Assembly (NCBI GenBank): GCA_014584705.1
Contig: JACTMJ010000024.1
Span: forward strand, 238,554 to 302,553
Source: Acidobacteriota bacterium
GTDB lineage: Bacteria; Acidobacteriota; Terriglobia; Bryobacterales; Bryobacteraceae
Length of the DNA: 64,000 bases
Direction of reading: 5' to 3'
Below the pieces are notes generated by a model, which did not search any database, was not told the origin of the DNA, and saw only the letters and a program-made list of their open reading frames with translations. Position numbers and translations under genes: made by a program. Shown here piece after piece: positions 21,957-31,349 of this stretch (the stretch's first letter is position 1; each line of letters starts with the position of its first letter).

Positions 21957-23288
21957 CTAGGCGGGAAGCACCTGTTCACCGGCCAGCGAGTTGGGGCCGG
22001 AGCGCGTAACACGCACCATGCAATATTGTCCGGCCAGGCTTCCGGACGCCGGCAGTCGCTCCGCGGGCACGGTGAAGTTCAGTGTCCGGAACTGGGACGT
22101 CTTGCCGATCCACTGCCCGGTGCTCTGGTTGAACCCTTCGACGAACACCTCTTCCACGCGCCCCACCTGGTCCTCATTCAGGCGAATCTGTATTTGCCGC
22201 TGGTGCTCCTGCAGCATCAGCAATCGCTGCCGTTTCACTTCCTCGGGCACCTGCTCCTCGAACGCCAGCGCTCCCGTGTTCGGGCGCTGCGAATACTTGA
22301 AACTGAACAGGGAGGAATACTCCACCTCATCGAGCAGACGCATCGTCTGTTGGAAATCCTCATCCGTCTCACCGGGAAAGCCCACGATGATATCCGTGCT
22401 GAGCGCGATATTCCGCGGCGAGGCTTTCATCCATCCGATACACTCCATGTAGCGCTCCCGCGTATAGAGGCGGTCCATCCGGTTGAGGATCTTGTCCGAA
22501 CCGCTCTGCACCGGCAAATGCACGTAGTTACAGATCACCGGATTCGCTGTGATCGCATCCACGATCTCACGCGTGAAATCGCGCGGGTGCGAAGTCGTGA
22601 AGCGCAGGCGTCGCAGCCCCGGGATCTCCGCCACCCTTGCAAGCAGTTCCGCGAAATTCCAGCCCTCCTCGGAAGGGTCCCGGTAGCTATTCACGTTCTG
22701 CCCCAGCAGCATGATCTCCGTATAGCCGAGGTCCGCCAGTTGCCGCGCTTCCGCCATCACGCTCACCGCCGTCCGGCTGCGTTCCCTGCCACGCGTGAAC
22801 GGCACCACGCAATACGTGCAGTTCTTGTCGCAGCCCTCGATGATCGTGATATACGCCTTGTGCGGATTGTCGCGCCGGGTAAGGGGCGTCTCGAATGCCT
22901 CATCCGTATCCAGGCTCAGCCCCGTCACCCGCTCCGCCCCGTTCTCCAGTTGCACCAGCAGTTCCGGGAGCTTGCTATAGCTTGCCGAACCCACCACCAG
23001 ATTCACATGCGGAGCCTTGGCGAAGATCGCCTCGCCTTCCTGTTGCGCCACGCACCCCAGCACCCCAAAACGCTTCCCCTTGCCGGACCCGTTCTTGAAC
23101 GTGTCCAGCCGGTGATACACCTTCTGTTCCGCCTTGTCCCGGATGCTGCAAGTGTTATAGAGCACGAAATCCGCATCGTCCGGCGACTCCACCTGCGTAT
23201 AGCCCTTCGCCAGCATCGTTCCGACAACCTTCTCGGAATCATGCACATTCATCTGGCAACCGAACGTCTCAATGTAGAACTTGCTCAT
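21957..23288 (-). CDS. miaB: tRNA-2-methylthio-N6-dimethylallyladenosine synthase
   Basis: A 443-residue methylthiotransferase that adds a methylthio group to N6-isopentenyladenosine-37 of tRNAs reading UNN codons. The UPF0004 N-terminal domain has its auxiliary-cluster cysteines (FGCQMNVHDSE at 10, then the others near 46 and 80). The radical-SAM motif is GCDKNCTYCVVPFTRGRE at about 150. A TRAM domain covers the C-terminal 65 residues. The start is the ATG at 23288. A TATACT-like -10 element is seen on the minus strand at about 23323-23328. Confidence 0.95.
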   Translation of the reverse strand: MSKFYIETFGCQMNVHDSEKVVGTMLAKGYTQVESPDDADFVLYNTCSIRDKAEQKVYHRLDTFKNGSGKGKRFGVLGCVAQQEGEAIFAKAPHVNLVVGSASYSKLPELLVQLENGAERVTGLSLDTDEAFETPLTRRDNPHKAYITIIEGCDKNCTYCVVPFTRGRERSRTAVSVMAEARQLADLGYTEIMLLGQNVNSYRDPSEEGWNFAELLARVAEIPGLRRLRFTTSHPRDFTREIVDAITANPVICNYVHLPVQSGSDKILNRMDRLYTRERYMECIGWMKASPRNIALSTDIIVGFPGETDEDFQQTMRLLDEVEYSSLFSFKYSQRPNTGALAFEEQVPEEVKRQRLLMLQEHQRQIQIRLNEDQVGRVEEVFVEGFNQSTGQWIGKTSQFRTLNFTVPAERLPASGSLAGQYCMVRVTRSGPNSLAGEQVLPA

Positions 23289-23831
23289 GGCGAAAACCCG
23301 CGAAAACCCCCGACTATCGTCTAGTATACCGTCGAGCCGCGCCTCTCACCCCGCCAAACCCGCCCGCACCCGGCAAACGGAGCAGCCCTTGCCCGTCGCG
23401 TTCCACCGCACCGGGATTGAACCCGAGGGTCCAAGCAAAGGCAACTCCACCGGGTAGGCCATACAGAGTTCATTCAACGTATGAACGCGGCGGGGAGTCT
23501 GAACATGACCTAGCGCGATGTGATCAATGCCTAGGGCGGCTCCCCGAGCAATTAGGCGGCGACAAGGGTGCTCTATCTGACGTTTCGGAACGTGATCAGG
23601 AAACGGCAATGCATCCAAGGCTAAAGGGATGTGCTCAACCATTCCACCCTGCACTGGAGCGAGAGGATAGAGGATGCCCTGGCGAGAGGCCCGTAGCAAG
23701 CCAGCTTCCGCCCCTCGGGGCTCCGTCTGGCTTGCTGCCTTCAGGAGCAAGACAATAGCCCACTCAGGCAGAGAACGAGACTCAATACATAATTTGGGAC
23801 GCTATCACGGGTTAACGGCTCTTCCATTGGC
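23289..23831. other. Intergenic stretch with one copy of the dispersed repeat
   Basis: About 540 bp between miaB and the TPR regulator with no gene I can support. A minus-strand reading frame at 23346-23750 exists but is not recognised and is probably decayed sequence. It ends in VRAGLAG, which comes from the 23-bp block at 23349-23371; the same block recurs at 31392-31414. Confidence 0.5.
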
Positions 23832-25592
23832 TCATGCACCGCGTACGGCCAATGCATCTTTCATTGGCTGATTCGTTGGAGGCTCCGTTTGCTCAAACCC
23901 TACGATATACCGGATCGACTCGAAGCGGGGATCCTTGCGAAGAGGTTCCAGCCGAGGGTCCACCTGCCCATAGACCAGACGCCATGGCCGGACATCAAGG
24001 CACATATTGAGCCAATGGAACGCGCTGTCGCTGTCTCCAATAGCGGTGTACAGCATCGTGAGGTCGTATGGGCAAACGTACTGTTGCCCCGCGCTTTGGA
24101 GCACACGATCCGCAATCGCGCTGGCTTCATTCAGTCTGCCAGCTCGGGCAAGGACACAGCCCAGTTCACAAAGCAGCCGGCTGCTATCCGGATCCTCTGC
24201 CAGCATCCTGTTCAACTCTTGCAGCGCCCGCTCATACATGCCGGCTTCTTCGCAGGCAGCCGCCAGATAGACAGCCGTAGGGAGCGACGACGGGTCCATC
24301 TCGAGGACGTCTTCCAGATGAGCCGCTGCCTCTCTCGCCCGCCCCGACATGTACAAGAAGTAGCCAAAATCGCGATTCTGCGTGAGCGAATTGGGATTCA
24401 GCTCACTCGCTCGCATCATCTGCACCATGCCTTCGGTAAAGCGTCCCTTGGCTACCAGCAAGCAAGCGTACCAGCTATAAGCGAGGGCATAGTGGGAGTT
24501 CAATGTAAGGGCTCGCCGGAAGAGTGCTTCTGCGTTTTCCCAGTCCCACTCGTGGTCAACAAGCGCTCGCGCGAGGGAAATGCAACTCTCCGCAAGGTTC
24601 GGATCGAGTTCCACAGCCCTGCGCGCGGATTGCACCGCTTTGTCTCTTACCGTCTTCGGGGAGATCGGGCAATAGTATGCGTACAGGTTGTAACAGTCTG
24701 CCAAGCCGGCGTGCGCAAGCGCAAAGGTTGGCTCAATTGCGAGCGCCTTGTTGTAATGCTGAATGGCCTTCTGAAAGTCGCTATCGGTTCGTTTGTGCCA
24801 GTAGAATCGCCCTTTCAAGTAAAGGTTGAGCGCATTCTGCCGAGCGGAGCTATGCTGCAGGGCGTACTCCCCCGAGAGCTTAGGAGCCAGCGACAAGGCA
24901 ATCCGGTCCGCAATCCGATCCTGCAAAATGAACCAGTCGACGATGTTCTCGTCTACGGTCTCTGCCCAGCGGAGGGAACCGTCAGTGTTGTCGATAAGCT
25001 CGGTAGCTGTGCGCACACGGTCCTGCCTTGTAAGAATGGATCCGCGCAAAGTAAGTGTCGATGGCGCATGGCTTCCGACTGGCCGTACCACAAGTCCCCG
25101 AAGGCGCACCATGCGCTGTGCGACGCTGCGCGCCACCCCGAGGCCCAATTGCGCGGCCTGCAAATCCTCGTCCAGTGTTTCAAAGGGCAGAATCGAAAGC
25201 ACGGGTTCTGAGAGTTGCGCGGTGCTTATCGCGCGGATCGGCGTCTCATGGGGGGCAACTCCGCTAGTCACGCGGACGTCTTCCACCAGGCGATAGCCCC
25301 TACCCGCCGCCGTGATGATGACACTCCTTCTATCTTTGGTCAGCGCCTTCCGCAGCAGATAGATGTACTGCGACAAATTGGCGTCTTCCACCACCGTATC
25401 CGGCCACACCGTATTGAGAAGCGTCGTCCGCGTTACGGTTTCTCCAACGTTGTTCAACAGGACGATTAGGACTTCCACGGCCTTGGGCGGTATGGAGAGG
25501 CAGGATTCGTTCTGAAAAACCTGTAAAGTCGCGGAATCCACACGAAAGTTCGCAAATTCGTATGTCATCGGGTGCTCAGCAATGAGAGGCAT
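23832..25592 (-). CDS. CadC-type winged-helix regulator with TPR repeats
   Basis: A 586-residue regulator. The first 105 residues are an OmpR/CadC-type winged helix (FRVDSATLQVFQ, PPKAVEVLIVLLNN, LSQYIYLLRKAL, GRGYRLVEDV). A linker and an adenylate-cyclase-type N-terminal-like element (VLSILPFETL) follow. From about 265 to 540 there are tetratricopeptide repeats (ALAIEPTFALAHAGLADCYNLY, ALTLNSHYALAYSWYACLLVAKG and others). No membrane segment is evident, unlike true CadC. It is divergent from a TonB-dependent receptor across 160 bp and is the likely regulator of that receptor and the downstream gene. The start may be the ATG at 25568 rather than 25592. Confidence 0.85.
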   Translation of the reverse strand: MPLIAEHPMTYEFANFRVDSATLQVFQNESCLSIPPKAVEVLIVLLNNVGETVTRTTLLNTVWPDTVVEDANLSQYIYLLRKALTKDRRSVIITAAGRGYRLVEDVRVTSGVAPHETPIRAISTAQLSEPVLSILPFETLDEDLQAAQLGLGVARSVAQRMVRLRGLVVRPVGSHAPSTLTLRGSILTRQDRVRTATELIDNTDGSLRWAETVDENIVDWFILQDRIADRIALSLAPKLSGEYALQHSSARQNALNLYLKGRFYWHKRTDSDFQKAIQHYNKALAIEPTFALAHAGLADCYNLYAYYCPISPKTVRDKAVQSARRAVELDPNLAESCISLARALVDHEWDWENAEALFRRALTLNSHYALAYSWYACLLVAKGRFTEGMVQMMRASELNPNSLTQNRDFGYFLYMSGRAREAAAHLEDVLEMDPSSLPTAVYLAAACEEAGMYERALQELNRMLAEDPDSSRLLCELGCVLARAGRLNEASAIADRVLQSAGQQYVCPYDLTMLYTAIGDSDSAFHWLNMCLDVRPWRLVYGQVDPRLEPLRKDPRFESIRYIVGFEQTEPPTNQPMKDALAVRGA

Positions 25593-25753
25593 TGAGATTA
25601 ATTGATATCAACTTGATGACTAGAGATGATAACTGACCACAGAATAGTCATAGTATGCCACGGGCGCTTGTTCCCGACGGATCTGATGGGAGAGCGATTC
25701 GCTGCTATTCGCCAGGCAACGTCCCGGCAACCATATCTTTCGAGGTCAGTCTC
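25593..25753. promoter_or_regulatory. AT-rich divergent promoter region with TTGATATCAA palindrome
   Basis: This 160-bp gap between the TPR regulator and the TonB receptor gene is richer in A/T than its surroundings. A perfect 10-bp palindrome TTGATATCAA sits at 25602-25611, and TTGATGAC follows two bases later. It is the natural place for binding by the adjacent winged-helix regulator, but that is inference. Confidence 0.4.
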
Positions 25754-28700
25754 ATGATGCAGAAAACCACCAGGAGGCAGGCAGTTCCTACACTTTGCCT
25801 GATCCTCGCTTTATTTTTTGCCGTCAACACCCAAGCGCAGACAACGCTGGGGGCGATTCTCGGCACGGCCACAGACTCTAGCGGCGCGGTAGTCGAGGGT
25901 GCTTCCGTCGTTGTGAGGAATGTGGAAACGAGCACGGAGAGGCACGTCTCCACGTCCGCTTCGGGTAACTATGAAGTTCGCCAACTGGTGCCTGGCAACT
26001 ACGAGGTAGTTATTTCCATGGCCGGTTTCCGCACTTTGCGCGTGTCCAACATCGTATTGCGGACTGCGTCCACAGTGCGCGCGGACTTGCGACTGGAGGT
26101 CGGCGAGGTAAGCACCCAGGTTGAGGTGGAAGGCAGCGCACCGGTCATCAACACGGAAGGGCCGGATATCGGCTCCGTAAAAGATCACGATACGATCGTG
26201 CGGATGCCCATGAACTCGCGTGGAACGATGGGTTCCGGATTCTATGGAAACCTAGCGATTATGACGCCGGGGGCGCAGACTGGCCAAGGATCCAACTACA
26301 GTTTTGCGGGTACGCGGGGCAGCCAATGGGGCATGACCGTAGATGGCATTACACAAGGCTCCCCGCTTTTCGGCAACGCCATACTTCCAGCGCAGAGCAA
26401 CATGGAGATGACGGGCGAGGTTCGCGTGCAGTTGGCCAACGACAAGGCGGAATCGGCAACGCCGGGTGGCATCTACGCAACCACGAAGTCCGGCACCAAT
26501 GAGTATCACGGCAGTGGGTTTTACTATCTGGGAGACTCCGTGCTGAATGCAAGGAATACTTTCCAGCGGACCGTGCCAAACACACGCGCGCACAACTTCG
26601 GCGGAAGTCTGGGTGGGCCTGTAGTCCGCAACAGGACTTTCTTCTTTGGAACCTACGAGCAGTCTCCTACACGGGCAGAGCGAATCTTTAACAGCAATCT
26701 GCCCACAACGGCTTTCCGTGAAGGGAATTTTGGCTCCCTTACGAATATCCAGATCACGGATCCCTTCAGCAACACTCCTTTTGCGAATAATATTCTGCCA
26801 CGCGGGCGCCTTGCCGAGGCCGCGCTGAAGGCTCAGGAAATCTTCTATCCCACCCCAAACGCCGGCGGTCCGAATACGTACACTAGCAACTGGCTGGGGG
26901 TTGGCGAACGTGGTACGCGGAAGAAGCAGTTGGAAGGGCGCTTCGATCACAATTTTTCGGCATCGAATTCCATGTTCGCTCGCGTGAGTTATAACCGCGG
27001 GGGCGCCTACGGTTACGACTACAACCTGATCACCATGCCGCAGGCCGATCAGCGGCGGCACAATTTGTCAATTAGCGTTTCAGACACGCACATTTTCAGC
27101 CCTACCCTGATTAATGAATTGCGTGTCGGGTTGATGCGCGAACGGAACCCCTACGAGAATCCAATTGATGGTCCCGGTCTGGTGGCTCAGTTGGGCCTTC
27201 AGGGAATGCGATGGAACCCCGAGATAAGCAACGGCATGCCGGTGTTCAATTTCAACAACTTCACCGCAATCGGGGCCTCCGATATCTTCCAGGACCCCCA
27301 TCAGCGCACATCGCAATTCGTGAATAACCTCACCTGGATTAAGGGCAATCACACGGCAAAAATGGGCGTTGAGTTCCGTTGGAACCGGGGCACCAACTTC
27401 CCTGGGGGCACGACGTTCCCCGGCTTGCAGTATGGCGTCTATTCCTTCACGGGAACCTTCTCCCGATTCGACTATTCGGACTTCCTGCTTGGCCTGCCAC
27501 AGACGGGAACCCGCTCCAGCGTGGCACCGGCCATCGATGCATTGAATACGGACTTTGCCTGGTATGTGCAGGACGATTGGAAAGTGAACCGGAAGCTCAC
27601 TCTGAACCTGGGGGTTCGCTACGACTTCAATCCTCCTTACCACGAACGGAATGGGTACCTGTTTAATTTCGTACCCGAGTTGGGGGCTCTTGTTGTGCCT
27701 GAGTCCAATGTCTTGAAAGATATAAACCCGGCATTTCCCGTTAATCTGGTCCCTGTCATGACTTCATCGGAAGCCGGGCAGCCTAAGAGCCTGTGGCGGA
27801 GCGACAAGAACAACATTGCGCCTCGCTTCGGCTTCGCGTACCGGCCCTCCGATGGCGGCACAACTGTGATCCGCGGTGGCTATGGCATCTACTACGACTA
27901 CATGACCAGTTCCTTGTGGCGTGTCGGCACAGGTGGACCGTTCGTCTCGCAGGAAACATTCACTAATGTCTTCACAAACGGAAAGCCCGTGTTCCAGTTC
28001 CCGAACGCTTTTCCCGAGGGCTTTGGAGCTGTGGGTGTACAGAGTTTCTCGTCGATCGATCCTGGCTTCCGGATTCCGTATATCCAACAGTGGAGCCTGA
28101 CGATCGAACGTGAAGTGAAGCGTGTTGCGGTGCGAGCGTCGTACATTGGCACCAACTCCCGCAAGCTTACCGTGGGCCAGAACATCAATCAGCCGCTGCC
28201 CAGCACAGAGCCGTTCAGTCTCGCCCGACGGCGATTTCCGTACTTGAACACCGTGAACTACCTGCAGAACGGGGGCACGCACAACTATCACTCGTTGCAC
28301 CTGACAGCCGAACGAAAAACCAACACGGGCCTCTATTTCCAGGGCGGATGGACTTGGGCGAAAGCGCTAACCGATGTCCATAGCGATGGAGACAATGGCG
28401 CTACGCCCCTCAACTCTTACAATCGGTTGGCGGATTATGGAAATGCCAGCTACATCGCCCGTCATCGCCTGGTGGGCACTGTTCTCTATGACTTGCCCTT
28501 CGGACCGGGCAAAGCCTTCCTGAATTCGAACGGGCCTATTTCGAAGTGGGTTGCAGGCGGATGGACAATCAGCACCTTGTTCACTGGGGAAACCGGTCTC
28601 TACTTCAGCCCCAGTTTTAATGGTTTCGATACCACGGGCACCAACATCACCACGGGGCGCCCGGATCGAGTGGCGGATGGCAATCTGTCGGGGTCCGCGC

Positions 28701-29035
28701 GGAACATTCGGCGGTGGTTTGATGTGGGCGCATTCGTTGTGCCGGGGGATACCACCGGAGATGGACGGCCAGACGTCAACGTGGGGCGCTTTGGAAACTC
28801 AGGTGCCAATATTTTGCGCGGTCCGTCGATGAACCGCTTCGATATGGGTCTACACAAGCGCATGCAAATTTCCGAGAAATTCCGTGTCGTTGCGGAGGCT
28901 ACCTTCCAGAACGCCTTCAATACGCCTATCTACGGTCTGCCCGCGAACAACATCCGGGCAACCAGTGCCGGCGTCATCACCTCCACCCGCATAGGTCCGC
29001 GCAGTGGGCAGATCGGATTTCGTTTGGAGTTCTGA
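25754..29035 (+). CDS. Oar-like TonB-dependent receptor with carboxypeptidase-regulatory domain
   Basis: A 1093-residue outer membrane protein. The signal peptide ends near residue 30 (LILALFFAVNTQAQ). A carboxypeptidase-regulatory-like beta domain follows at about 32-115 (LGAILGTATDSSGAVVEGASVVV...TSASGNYEVRQLVPGNYEV), then the plug domain and a large beta-barrel ending in QIGFRLEF with the terminal aromatic typical of outer membrane proteins. These receptors import bulky ligands, often oligosaccharides, using TonB energy. The ATG at 25754 was selected over the ORF start because it begins directly with the signal peptide. It is divergent from the CadC-like regulator and 31 bp ahead of the lyase-like gene. 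Confidence 0.92.
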   Translation: MMQKTTRRQAVPTLCLILALFFAVNTQAQTTLGAILGTATDSSGAVVEGASVVVRNVETSTERHVSTSASGNYEVRQLVPGNYEVVISMAGFRTLRVSNIVLRTASTVRADLRLEVGEVSTQVEVEGSAPVINTEGPDIGSVKDHDTIVRMPMNSRGTMGSGFYGNLAIMTPGAQTGQGSNYSFAGTRGSQWGMTVDGITQGSPLFGNAILPAQSNMEMTGEVRVQLANDKAESATPGGIYATTKSGTNEYHGSGFYYLGDSVLNARNTFQRTVPNTRAHNFGGSLGGPVVRNRTFFFGTYEQSPTRAERIFNSNLPTTAFREGNFGSLTNIQITDPFSNTPFANNILPRGRLAEAALKAQEIFYPTPNAGGPNTYTSNWLGVGERGTRKKQLEGRFDHNFSASNSMFARVSYNRGGAYGYDYNLITMPQADQRRHNLSISVSDTHIFSPTLINELRVGLMRERNPYENPIDGPGLVAQLGLQGMRWNPEISNGMPVFNFNNFTAIGASDIFQDPHQRTSQFVNNLTWIKGNHTAKMGVEFRWNRGTNFPGGTTFPGLQYGVYSFTGTFSRFDYSDFLLGLPQTGTRSSVAPAIDALNTDFAWYVQDDWKVNRKLTLNLGVRYDFNPPYHERNGYLFNFVPELGALVVPESNVLKDINPAFPVNLVPVMTSSEAGQPKSLWRSDKNNIAPRFGFAYRPSDGGTTVIRGGYGIYYDYMTSSLWRVGTGGPFVSQETFTNVFTNGKPVFQFPNAFPEGFGAVGVQSFSSIDPGFRIPYIQQWSLTIEREVKRVAVRASYIGTNSRKLTVGQNINQPLPSTEPFSLARRRFPYLNTVNYLQNGGTHNYHSLHLTAERKTNTGLYFQGGWTWAKALTDVHSDGDNGATPLNSYNRLADYGNASYIARHRLVGTVLYDLPFGPGKAFLNSNGPISKWVAGGWTISTLFTGETGLYFSPSFNGFDTTGTNITTGRPDRVADGNLSGSARNIRRWFDVGAFVVPGDTTGDGRPDVNVGRFGNSGANILRGPSMNRFDMGLHKRMQISEKFRVVAEATFQNAFNTPIYGLPANNIRATSAGVITSTRIGPRSGQIGFRLEF

Positions 29036-29066
29036 GCAGCGGCGAGCACAGAGAGGGGATAGAGAA

Positions 29067-30680
29067 ATGGGGAAGCGTATGACACCAAAGGGCATGCGCT
29101 GGCCACTTCGCGATTCGCGAAGTGGCCAGCGCCCGGCGGCGAGTAAACCTGCTTCGACAGCGGTCCTCTGTGCAATGCTTGTGTGCCTTCTAAGCACCCC
29201 TTTGATGGGCGTCGAATTGCCGGGTCACTACTTCCGGCTGCTCGAAGCGGGGTCCGCGATTGTGGAGGCAAAGCTCGACGCCGAACCAGGCGCCGGTTTG
29301 GCGGCCATCGAGTCCACGCCCGAATGGCGTCGCTTTCCTCACGCAATTCTGGCTCCGGCTGTCCTTTACACTAAACAGCACACTTTGAATCCCAGGCATG
29401 GTGACCCGAAGATGCGCGACTTGGCAATCCGCATCGGCGATCTATTGGCGAGCGAGAGCGAAAAGGGCCTCTACTCACCGAGGCCGGGCGGTAACGACTG
29501 GGACACTTACATGTGGCTTGAAGCATACCGCCTGCTGCATGATGAGTTGGGCGATGAACGCCGCGCCCGCTGGAAGCGGGAAATCGAGAAAGACATCGCC
29601 GGACTGCTGGAAAACACCACGGACCGGGTGGATTTTGCTTGGTACAACACTCCCTATATCGGCACTGCCCCCAACCACTACTCCCTTTGGGCTTCAAGTT
29701 TGTACTTGGGCGGTCGGGTGTTCGGAAACAAGGAATGGGAAGACTTGGGAGCACGGATCCTGCGACGATTTGCCCTTAGCGAACAGACCCCGGACGGCTT
29801 TTGGGGCGAACACAGCCGCACCGGCCCGACTATCAGCTACAACCACCTGACGCTCTCGGCAGTGGCGGTCTACTACGAGCACAGCGGCGACAAGGACGTG
29901 TTGCCAGCATTGCGCCGCTCCACCGACTTTCACAAGTACTTCACCTTCCTCGATGGCACGCCTGTGGATGTTGCCAATGATCGCCACCGCTACTGGCCGG
30001 TGAGCGCCTGGAGCCAGTTCGCGTTTTCCTATTTTCCCGATGGACGGGGCTATGCCAGATTTCTGGCCAGCTTCTTTCAGCCGGAACTCCGCAATCTGTA
30101 TGGCTATACGCTGGGGCGCCTGGCGCAGGATGCCCTCTATTATCATGAGGGTCCCACCGAGCCTGCTCCGCAGGAGTTGCTGCGATATGCGCACCAGTTG
30201 CAAGTGCCGCTTGGTGTCCGCAAGGTGGGTCCGTGGCAGGTGGCGCTGTCGGGCCTGATCGCCACGCAAGCGGTCAGCAACCGCTTCTACCTGGATCGCC
30301 AGGGACACATCAGTGTGTTTCATCAGAAAGCCGGACTCGTCATTACCGGCGCCAATTCGAAGCGGCAACCGGAACTCGCCACCTTTACCGAAACGGCTGG
30401 AGGGCAAAATGTACACATGCCTCTAAGCAGTCGGCTGCAAATGGGGGAGAAAACGGACCGACTTTCGCTTGGCTACAATACCTTCTCCAGCGATCTTTAC
30501 GCCGATACAGAGGAGGACTCGGTCAGCCTGCGCTTCGTCATTAATGGGACAGGCGCGCCCGGACCCGACACCCGGCTGAATTTGCAGCTTTGCCTGAAGA
30601 GTGGCGAGTTGCTGGAGACAGGCGCGGGAAAGCGGATCACGCTGGGGGATAGTCGCGTGGAGATATCACCAGCTGAATAG
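29067..30680 (+). CDS. Exported lyase-like toroid protein, interrupted by an in-frame amber codon
   Basis: As written the frame gives 537 residues to a TAG at 30678-30680. A hydrophobic stretch (AVLCAMLVCLLSTPLMG) lies about 31-48, so the protein is exported; an alternative ATG at 29175 would start inside that stretch. Residues 60-400 are helical and aromatic-rich (TYMWLEAYRLL, WYNTPYIGTAPNHYSLWAS, GFWGEHSRTGPTISYNHL), the look of the alpha/alpha-toroid of heparinase-type lyases and family-88-like hydrolases. Residues 400 onward form a beta-sandwich. The same frame stays open after the stop codon for a further 72 codons (30681-30899), so the gene seems to be split by a point mutation or sequencing error. 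It follows the TonB receptor by 31 bp. The specific substrate is unknown. Confidence 0.7.
   Translation: MGKRMTPKGMRWPLRDSRSGQRPAASKPASTAVLCAMLVCLLSTPLMGVELPGHYFRLLEAGSAIVEAKLDAEPGAGLAAIESTPEWRRFPHAILAPAVLYTKQHTLNPRHGDPKMRDLAIRIGDLLASESEKGLYSPRPGGNDWDTYMWLEAYRLLHDELGDERRARWKREIEKDIAGLLENTTDRVDFAWYNTPYIGTAPNHYSLWASSLYLGGRVFGNKEWEDLGARILRRFALSEQTPDGFWGEHSRTGPTISYNHLTLSAVAVYYEHSGDKDVLPALRRSTDFHKYFTFLDGTPVDVANDRHRYWPVSAWSQFAFSYFPDGRGYARFLASFFQPELRNLYGYTLGRLAQDALYYHEGPTEPAPQELLRYAHQLQVPLGVRKVGPWQVALSGLIATQAVSNRFYLDRQGHISVFHQKAGLVITGANSKRQPELATFTETAGGQNVHMPLSSRLQMGEKTDRLSLGYNTFSSDLYADTEEDSVSLRFVINGTGAPGPDTRLNLQLCLKSGELLETGAGKRITLGDSRVEISPAE
29096..29132. repeat. Perfect 37-bp palindrome (18-bp stem, 1-nt centre)
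   Basis: The left arm 29096-29113 is the exact reverse complement of 29115-29132, with a single T at 29114 between. It lies 60-97 bp after the TonB receptor stop and just inside, or ahead of, the lyase-like gene. If the ATG at 29067 is used the palindrome is translated; if translation begins later it is part of an intercistronic leader. It could act as a terminator/attenuator, an mRNA-stabilising hairpin or a protein-binding site. Confidence 0.8.
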
Positions 30681-30899
30681 GGAAGCCGCATTACCCATCA
30701 CGGCTGGACCCTTGAACTGCCTGAAGGTGCGTCGCTTGCCTGGCCCATCTATCCGCACAATCCGTATACGGATAAGCCGGAGACCGACATTGCCCGCGCG
30801 GTAGGACGCCTTACTGTGCCACTGGAACTGAAAGAGCGGCGTGGAAAGTATGTCCGCCCCGCGGAACTGGAAATGCGATTCCGCCTTGCGGCGCAGTGA
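30681..30899 (+). pseudogene. In-frame continuation of the lyase-like gene after the amber stop
   Basis: The frame of the preceding gene continues without a stop from GGA at 30681 to a TGA at 30897-30899, giving 72 residues, with SRITHHGWTLELPEG at the start and VPLELKERRGKYVRP later. The composition (proline and alternating hydrophobics) fits the end of a C-terminal beta-sandwich domain, and no start codon or ribosome binding site lies ahead. It is therefore read as the lost C-terminus of the same protein. Confidence 0.65.
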
Positions 30900-31273
30900 C
30901 GGACGCCTCCCCTTCTGCGGCCACCACCCGCTTCGGGCTCCGCGAGGGCACTCTCGCCCAGTTCAGCTTCGTCTTGATCCGGGCGTTGGAGGACTCAGCG
31001 ATCGGCGCGCTACGGCCTGAAGTTCGCCTTTTTTCAGAGACACTAACGATAGGTATCCGTAAAGGGGAGGCGGAGGTCCCGGGTCTTCCCGGCGACAGAG
31101 CGGTGCTCAGATCGAAGCATCGCAGCCTTCACAGCTCGGCCGGAACTGATGGTCTGCCCTTGTTGTCCCGGGCCTGTAGTTCTGTCCACCGCCTCCGCGC
31201 GTTGGACGCGAGGTCCAGCGGTAGTGTCCTGATTTTTGTGTAAGTCTTCCTTCTCCGCTAAGTGTTCTTGGTT
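30900..31273. other. Intergenic stretch, no gene supported
   Basis: Several short frames exist but none is recognised. At 31212-31240 the sequence reads gtgtcctgatttttgtgtaa, similar in appearance to the terminal inverted repeat of some IS256-like elements; no transposase accompanies it, so at most it is a remnant. Confidence 0.35.
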
Positions 31274-31349
31274 CTTCCTCTCCAAGAGGAAGTGTTGTTG
31301 AGCATAGCAAGGCAGACGGATCCCCGGAGGGGCGGAGGCTGCCTTGCTA
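31274..31349. repeat. Two consecutive hairpins downstream of the second TonB gene
   Basis: The first hairpin has 8-bp arms at 31274-31281 and 31285-31292 around a CCA loop. The second has 11-bp perfect arms at 31305-31315 and 31339-31349 around a 23-nt GC-rich loop. They lie 160-240 bp past the stop of the minus-strand TonB receptor gene and may help end or stabilise its mRNA. A third hairpin, the dispersed repeat, abuts them at 31365. Confidence 0.6.

Noticed and set aside
31212..31240. IS256-like terminal inverted repeat (gtgtcctgatttttgtgtaa)
   Set aside because: Only one end is seen, no transposase or target duplication; resemblance is from memory of such ends.
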